From the NCBI RefSeq assembly GCF_030915505.1, contig NZ_CP133265.1, positions 2,570,001 to 2,634,000 on the forward strand: DNA of 64,000 nucleotides, read 5' to 3'. The DNA is from Neobacillus sp. OS1-2. Lineage in GTDB: Bacteria; Bacillota; Bacilli; Bacillales; Cytobacillaceae. The position numbers were made by a program, and so were the translations under genes. The notes under the pieces were generated by a model that saw nothing but the letters and a program-made list of their open reading frames with translations, was not told where the DNA came from and made no database searches. Below are positions 63,082 through 64,000 of the stretch, piece by piece. Position 1 is the first letter of the stretch. Each line of letters starts with the position of its first letter.

Positions 63082-64000
63082 TCTCAATCTTTCAATCAAC
63101 AGGATCGGCACCGGAAATCATGCAGTCGATGAAAGATATTTCATCATTAGCAGGAGTTCTAAGTGATTTAGGAGCGCAAAACTTCTTTCAAACGCCAGGA
63201 GAAATTTTGAGATTTCTAAGGATCATTCAACTTTTAAATGAAGAGGCACTTGGCCTAGATGATCCGATTGAAAATGAAGATACCGTCTATTATCGCTATC
63301 GAAATCGTTACGATGACACAGAACCCCCTTCGAAAAAAAGGGTTGAACAAATCATAAATATCTTAGTAAAAAACAATTGGATTTCAAAACAAACGAGAAA
63401 AATCAAAATGCGGGATGTCGGAAAGCGGATGATGGATGCACTTATCCGCCTTGCTAACGATTCTCTTGCTTATTATATGAATGATGATATCGGGCGATCA
63501 TTATTCCAAGCAAGGCGTGATGCAGAAATTAGTGAAGCTTATGATGACAATGGAATTTCGGGTGGAAATAAAATTGCAAGCATGATTCGGAATGTGGAAA
63601 ATGCGATTGCCCTTTTAAGAGAACGCGAGTTAGAGATGCTTGCGGATCGTAACGCTCTGCCGCAGCTTGAACTAATTCATCAATTAATGAAGGAATTAGA
63701 GGTAAAGTTAGAGGAGAGATTTAGACAATTCCAAACAGTGGAAGACAGTTTAGTACTGACAGATTTAATGAAAAGGGGGACGGCTGTTCTCGCTGAAGGG
63801 ACGAACCTTAGTTTAGGAATGATCAATAAGTATGTTAAGTTCACCAATATGCAAAAAACACCGTTGACCTCGACGATTCAACCTGAGAAAGTCAGAGCCT
63901 TCATTTCAAAAATGTTTGATCCCCCGCTCAATTCCGATATTCCCAATGCCCACCAGTTGTTAAGCTTTATGGAGCAAAATCAATATGAAGAGGAAGCTTT
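63057..64000 (+). CDS. jetA: Wadjet-like JetA (kleisin-type) protein, 3' partial
   Basis: The frame starts at TTG with GGGAGGTG 7 nt upstream and stays open to the window end (314 complete codons). It begins METVDSGLISIFQSTGSAPE, continues with a winged-helix-like segment (KKRVEQIINILVKNNWISKQ) and a long helical region (ALLRERELEMLADRNALPQL). This layout resembles the MukF/kleisin-type JetA subunit of Wadjet, and the overlap with a JetD-like gene supports it. Downstream jetB and jetC should follow outside the window. Confidence 0.65.
   Translation, partial: METVDSGLISIFQSTGSAPEIMQSMKDISSLAGVLSDLGAQNFFQTPGEILRFLRIIQLLNEEALGLDDPIENEDTVYYRYRNRYDDTEPPSKKRVEQIINILVKNNWISKQTRKIKMRDVGKRMMDALIRLANDSLAYYMNDDIGRSLFQARRDAEISEAYDDNGISGGNKIASMIRNVENAIALLRERELEMLADRNALPQLELIHQLMKELEVKLEERFRQFQTVEDSLVLTDLMKRGTAVLAEGTNLSLGMINKYVKFTNMQKTPLTSTIQPEKVRAFISKMFDPPLNSDIPNAHQLLSFMEQNQYEEEA

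Overview
The window looks like a chromosomal segment from an endospore-forming member of the Bacillaceae (Bacillus/Neobacillus-like). The reasons are strong AGGAGG-type ribosome binding sites, many GTG and TTG starts, a spore-germinant-receptor operon, an HPr-kinase-like protein, a T-box leader and a transcription-terminating purine riboswitch. Genes sit on both strands in short operons separated by hairpin terminators. No rRNA or tRNA genes were seen.

Left part (1-25 kb): a partial VOC protein; a MarR-MFS operon; a guanylate-kinase-like protein; a divergent argininosuccinate-lyase-family enzyme; a quinone oxidoreductase; a YggT protein; a branched-chain aminotransferase; and a CPA1 Na+/H+ antiporter. 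Then follow adenosine deaminase under an adenine-type riboswitch, an NCS2 purine permease, a T-box-controlled Na+-coupled amino-acid transporter, a CDF metal exporter, two uncharacterised genes, an L,D-transpeptidase, two tiny tandem ORFs, a yedE-yedF pair, a diguanylate cyclase, and GIY-YIG and DUF6530-like proteins. In yedF the conserved CPxP cysteine codon is an in-frame TGA followed by a SECIS-like hairpin, so this is a candidate selenoprotein beside the putative selenium transporter YedE.

Middle (25-46 kb): a sulfonate-type ABC transporter with cysteine synthase (sulfur assimilation); NUDIX; an IclR regulator with acetaldehyde dehydrogenase and 4-hydroxy-2-oxovalerate aldolase (the end of a meta-cleavage pathway); YqxD; an HPr-kinase paralog; a signal-less BtuF-like protein; an alpha/beta hydrolase; a DUF2089 operon; an AraC regulator; and a lone TnpB element of the IS200/IS605 group with its right-end RNA region. 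It continues with a GNAT protein, a divergent MFS/YeiL-like pair around a perfect palindrome, an EamA exporter, and a TetR/DHA2 efflux pair with two operator-like repeats.

Right part (47-64 kb): a second DHA2 efflux pump; an RNA-methylase-like gene lacking a standard start codon; DUF3231; a DUF2243/CtaG-like pair; a cold-shock protein; a PadR-DUF2812 operon behind a double operator; a DUF2975-XRE-membrane-protein operon; a germinant receptor operon in the unusual order B-A-C; and, at the edge, the first two genes of a Wadjet-like (JetD, JetA) anti-plasmid defence system cut off by the window end.

Dispersed repeats tie the region together. Five copies of a GGCGAACAGTG hairpin and about eight copies of a GGTGTCAGGCACC-type palindrome lie between genes, mostly as terminators. 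There are also three tandem 51-52 bp hairpins, four 21-bp tandem repeats and a GC-rich REP-like block. Decayed fragments (aldo/keto reductase, VOC, PhnA) mark gene loss.
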